13,849 nt of DNA from Promethearchaeota archaeon. GTDB lineage: Archaea; Asgardarchaeota; Lokiarchaeia; Sigynarchaeales; SOKP01. The notes beneath the pieces are model-generated. The model had not been told where the DNA came from, did not search any database, and saw only the letters and a program-made list of their open reading frames with translations. Position 1 is the first letter of the stretch, and every line of letters starts with the position of its first letter. Of this stretch, positions 12,153 through 13,849 are shown piece by piece. The position numbers and the translations under genes were made by a program. Location: positions 1 to 13,849 of the forward strand of contig JAEOTW010000263.1 of assembly GCA_016839655.1 (NCBI GenBank). Reading direction: 5' to 3'.

Positions 12153-13688
12153 ATGATTTCAGAATCAATCAATTTCTCTAATGAGATTGCTCAAACTGGA
12201 GAATTTTTTGAAGCTGGGGAACTTCTATTTTCTGTTGCTGAAATGATGGAAATCATCGAGTTTTCTGAAGCACTTAAATTATACAATAAAATTATTGAAT
12301 TCTACAAAAAACAAATTGTTGATTATAAACTTCAAGCGAAATTACATGAAATTGCTGAGCTATACTTAAGAATAGCAGAAATTTATCGAGAGAAATTAAG
12401 AGATTATCAATCAGAGAAAAAAAATATTAAAAACAGTATAAAATTTTTGAAGCAAGAAAGTGATCTTTTAAAAGAATTTAATGAAACTAGAAAAATCGCC
12501 CAAAACTACCAAAATATAGCAGATTTATATATAAAATTCTCTGATTTCAATAATGCGATAAAGTTTTATGAAAAAGTTATTAATATTTCTAAAAATCATA
12601 ATTTTTTTGACATGTTATCCTTCTCTTATCAGCAAATAGGTTTATGTTATGAAGAGATCGATGATTACAATAAATCGCAATATATCATTTTAGATGGTGT
12701 AGAATTTTTCTCTATTTTAACCACAAAATTTGAAGAGAAAAATGATAATTTAACTTTAGCTCAAATTTATCAGATTCTAAAAAATTTATATAAAATTTTG
12801 GATAAACAAGATCAATACTCAATATTCTCTAAAAAAGAAGCAGGAGCATATATAGACTTAGCAGAAACCCTAGAAAAGTCACCAGAAAATTATTATAAAA
12901 TCGCACGATATTATAGAGGTGCTGGATTATGTTATCAAGAAATTCAAAATAATTTAATTGAATGTGCATCCTGTTTCGTGTTAGCTGGTAATTTTTCAAA
13001 GAAAATTGAAGATTTTAACCAAGCGGCTACAAATTTTTTTGACGGAGCAAACATATTTAAAGAAATGAATAATTTTGAGATGGCTTACAAACATTTTGTA
13101 GAAGCAGGTGATAATTATTGGAAGGTTGGAAGCTATAATGAATCTACTGAAAGTTATTTAAATGCCTATGATGCAGCAGTTGAAGGGAATTTAGAATTCA
13201 ATAGATTTGGTATTTTTAATCAAATTATTAGAGGATTAAATAAAATAGTTGAAGACGGATTAAAAAATAAACAATTCTTTACAGCAGCTACCTTAATTTT
13301 AGAAAGTATAAAGTTTTATGAACAGCTCGATACTGCCAAAGATTTCCTCCTTAGAGAAATGGTTAACAATTTATATCGTTATTATTATCGAGCAGCTAAC
13401 TTAAAAAAGATTGGTTATTCTCACATCGTTCTCAGCTATGTTTTGGCCTCAATTTCATGTATTTTGATTGGAAAATTAGATAAGGCCTGGAAAGTTATAT
13501 CTGAAATAGAATCTGAAGAACTAACAGTAAAAAAATATAAAGAAATAATAAAAATAATGATTGAATGGGTTTCTAAAGGAAGGAATGTAGAATTAAATAA
13601 TTTCCCTTTTGATTTAAAGAGAATAATTGAATCTTCGGAAGAAATTATGTTCCTTTTAAAACTTTTTAAGGGATTTACTTTAAAATAA
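12153..13688 (+). CDS. Helical TPR-like / SNAP-like repeat protein of unknown function
   Basis: 511 residues from this ATG, or about 550 if translation begins at the upstream ATT. The protein is all helical, with repeated pairs of amphipathic helices of TPR type: AQNYQNIADLYIKFSDFNNAIKFYEKVI (116-143), YQQIGLCYEEIDDYNKSQYIIL, YYRGAGLCYQEIQ (253-265), then a striking run at 267-343 of Ala/Tyr/Phe-rich helices (CFVLAGNFSKKIEDFNQAA, FFDGANIFKEMNNFEMAYK, FVEAGDNYWKVGSYNEST) that resembles the helical array of alpha-SNAP. There is no signal peptide or membrane helix. The C-terminal 170 residues remain helical but lose the repeat pattern. Such proteins are scaffolds for protein-protein contacts; the partner is not indicated. 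It is alone on its strand here, preceded by CTATATATAGG (11999-12009). SNAP kinship is only an impression from the repeat spacing. Confidence 0.85.
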   Translation: MISESINFSNEIAQTGEFFEAGELLFSVAEMMEIIEFSEALKLYNKIIEFYKKQIVDYKLQAKLHEIAELYLRIAEIYREKLRDYQSEKKNIKNSIKFLKQESDLLKEFNETRKIAQNYQNIADLYIKFSDFNNAIKFYEKVINISKNHNFFDMLSFSYQQIGLCYEEIDDYNKSQYIILDGVEFFSILTTKFEEKNDNLTLAQIYQILKNLYKILDKQDQYSIFSKKEAGAYIDLAETLEKSPENYYKIARYYRGAGLCYQEIQNNLIECASCFVLAGNFSKKIEDFNQAATNFFDGANIFKEMNNFEMAYKHFVEAGDNYWKVGSYNESTESYLNAYDAAVEGNLEFNRFGIFNQIIRGLNKIVEDGLKNKQFFTAATLILESIKFYEQLDTAKDFLLREMVNNLYRYYYRAANLKKIGYSHIVLSYVLASISCILIGKLDKAWKVISEIESEELTVKKYKEIIKIMIEWVSKGRNVELNNFPFDLKRIIESSEEIMFLLKLFKGFTLK

Positions 13689-13692
13689 TTAT

Positions 13693-13713
13693 AGCTTACT
13701 TTTACTTTCTTGT
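13693..13713 (+). terminator. T-rich stretch after the TPR gene
   Basis: Shortly after the stop codon the plus strand reads a pyrimidine-rich segment with short T runs (cttacttttactttcttg). This is a weak candidate for an archaeal terminator. The rest to the window end is AT-rich, with a TATA-like TTAAATATATTAAA at 13741-13754. Confidence 0.3.
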
Positions 13714-13849
13714 AGAATGGTATTAGAACTTGATAAAAACTTAAATATATTAAATTAAATCTTTATGATAATATCAAAAAGAGATTTCTGAAATATCTAA
13801 AATAACAAAATTTAGTCAAAAATTAGATAATTTCAGTAATCGAATTTTA

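Overview
The window looks like part of an AT-rich archaeal genome, most plausibly Asgard/Lokiarchaeia-like. The lineage is an inference. It rests on TATA-like promoter elements with purine-rich BRE-like flanks, T-tract terminators, strong AGGAGG or GGTGA ribosome binding sites, frequent GTG/TTG starts, an HdrD-like iron-sulfur protein, a methyl-transfer corrinoid protein, an Archaeoglobus-type IscS, and long coiled-coil and TPR proteins. No rRNA, tRNA, CRISPR array or insertion sequence was seen.

Layout. 1-1435 (-): a CoA-disulfide/NAD(P)H persulfide reductase with the start of a C-terminal rhodanese domain, cut by the window edge. It diverges from 1565-2698 (+), an HdrD/GlpC-like iron-sulfur oxidoreductase. 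Converging on that gene is a tight minus-strand operon at 4968-2706: tusA, then iscS, then iscU. 5192-5827 (-) is a stand-alone methyltransferase corrinoid protein with a long, structured upstream region. 6369-9094 (+) is an ABC ATPase plus FtsX/MacB-type permease pair. 9195-11502 (+) is a coiled-coil protein followed ten bases later by tRNase Z. 11559-11768 (-) is a MoaD/ThiS-like ubiquitin-fold sulfur carrier. 12153-13688 (+) is an all-helical TPR-like protein whose true start probably lies at a non-canonical ATT codon near 12036.

The most interesting part is the sulfur/iron-sulfur block. The IscS homologue has lost the lysine that forms the Schiff base with PLP: Asn201-Asp202 stands where active enzymes have His-Lys. 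The same substitution type is known from Archaeoglobus fulgidus IscS, which lacks desulfurase activity. Its partner IscU keeps all cluster ligands (Cys37, Asp39, Cys67, His110, Cys111) but carries a roughly 115-residue C-terminal domain. By eye, that domain is collinear with the central NADPH-binding domain of thioredoxin reductase, with both the redox CxxC and the GxGxxA motif lost. TusA, a persulfide carrier, opens the operon, and a rhodanese-linked persulfide/CoA-disulfide reductase lies close by. Together these suggest Fe-S assembly that does not take sulfur from cysteine but from sulfide or persulfide. This is a hypothesis that the sequence supports but does not prove.

Secondary points of interest are a hairpin plus U-tract 150-250 nt upstream of the corrinoid gene, a MoaD-like protein ending in Gly-Gly-Ile rather than Gly-Gly, and the probable AUU start with a good ribosome binding site in front of the TPR gene.
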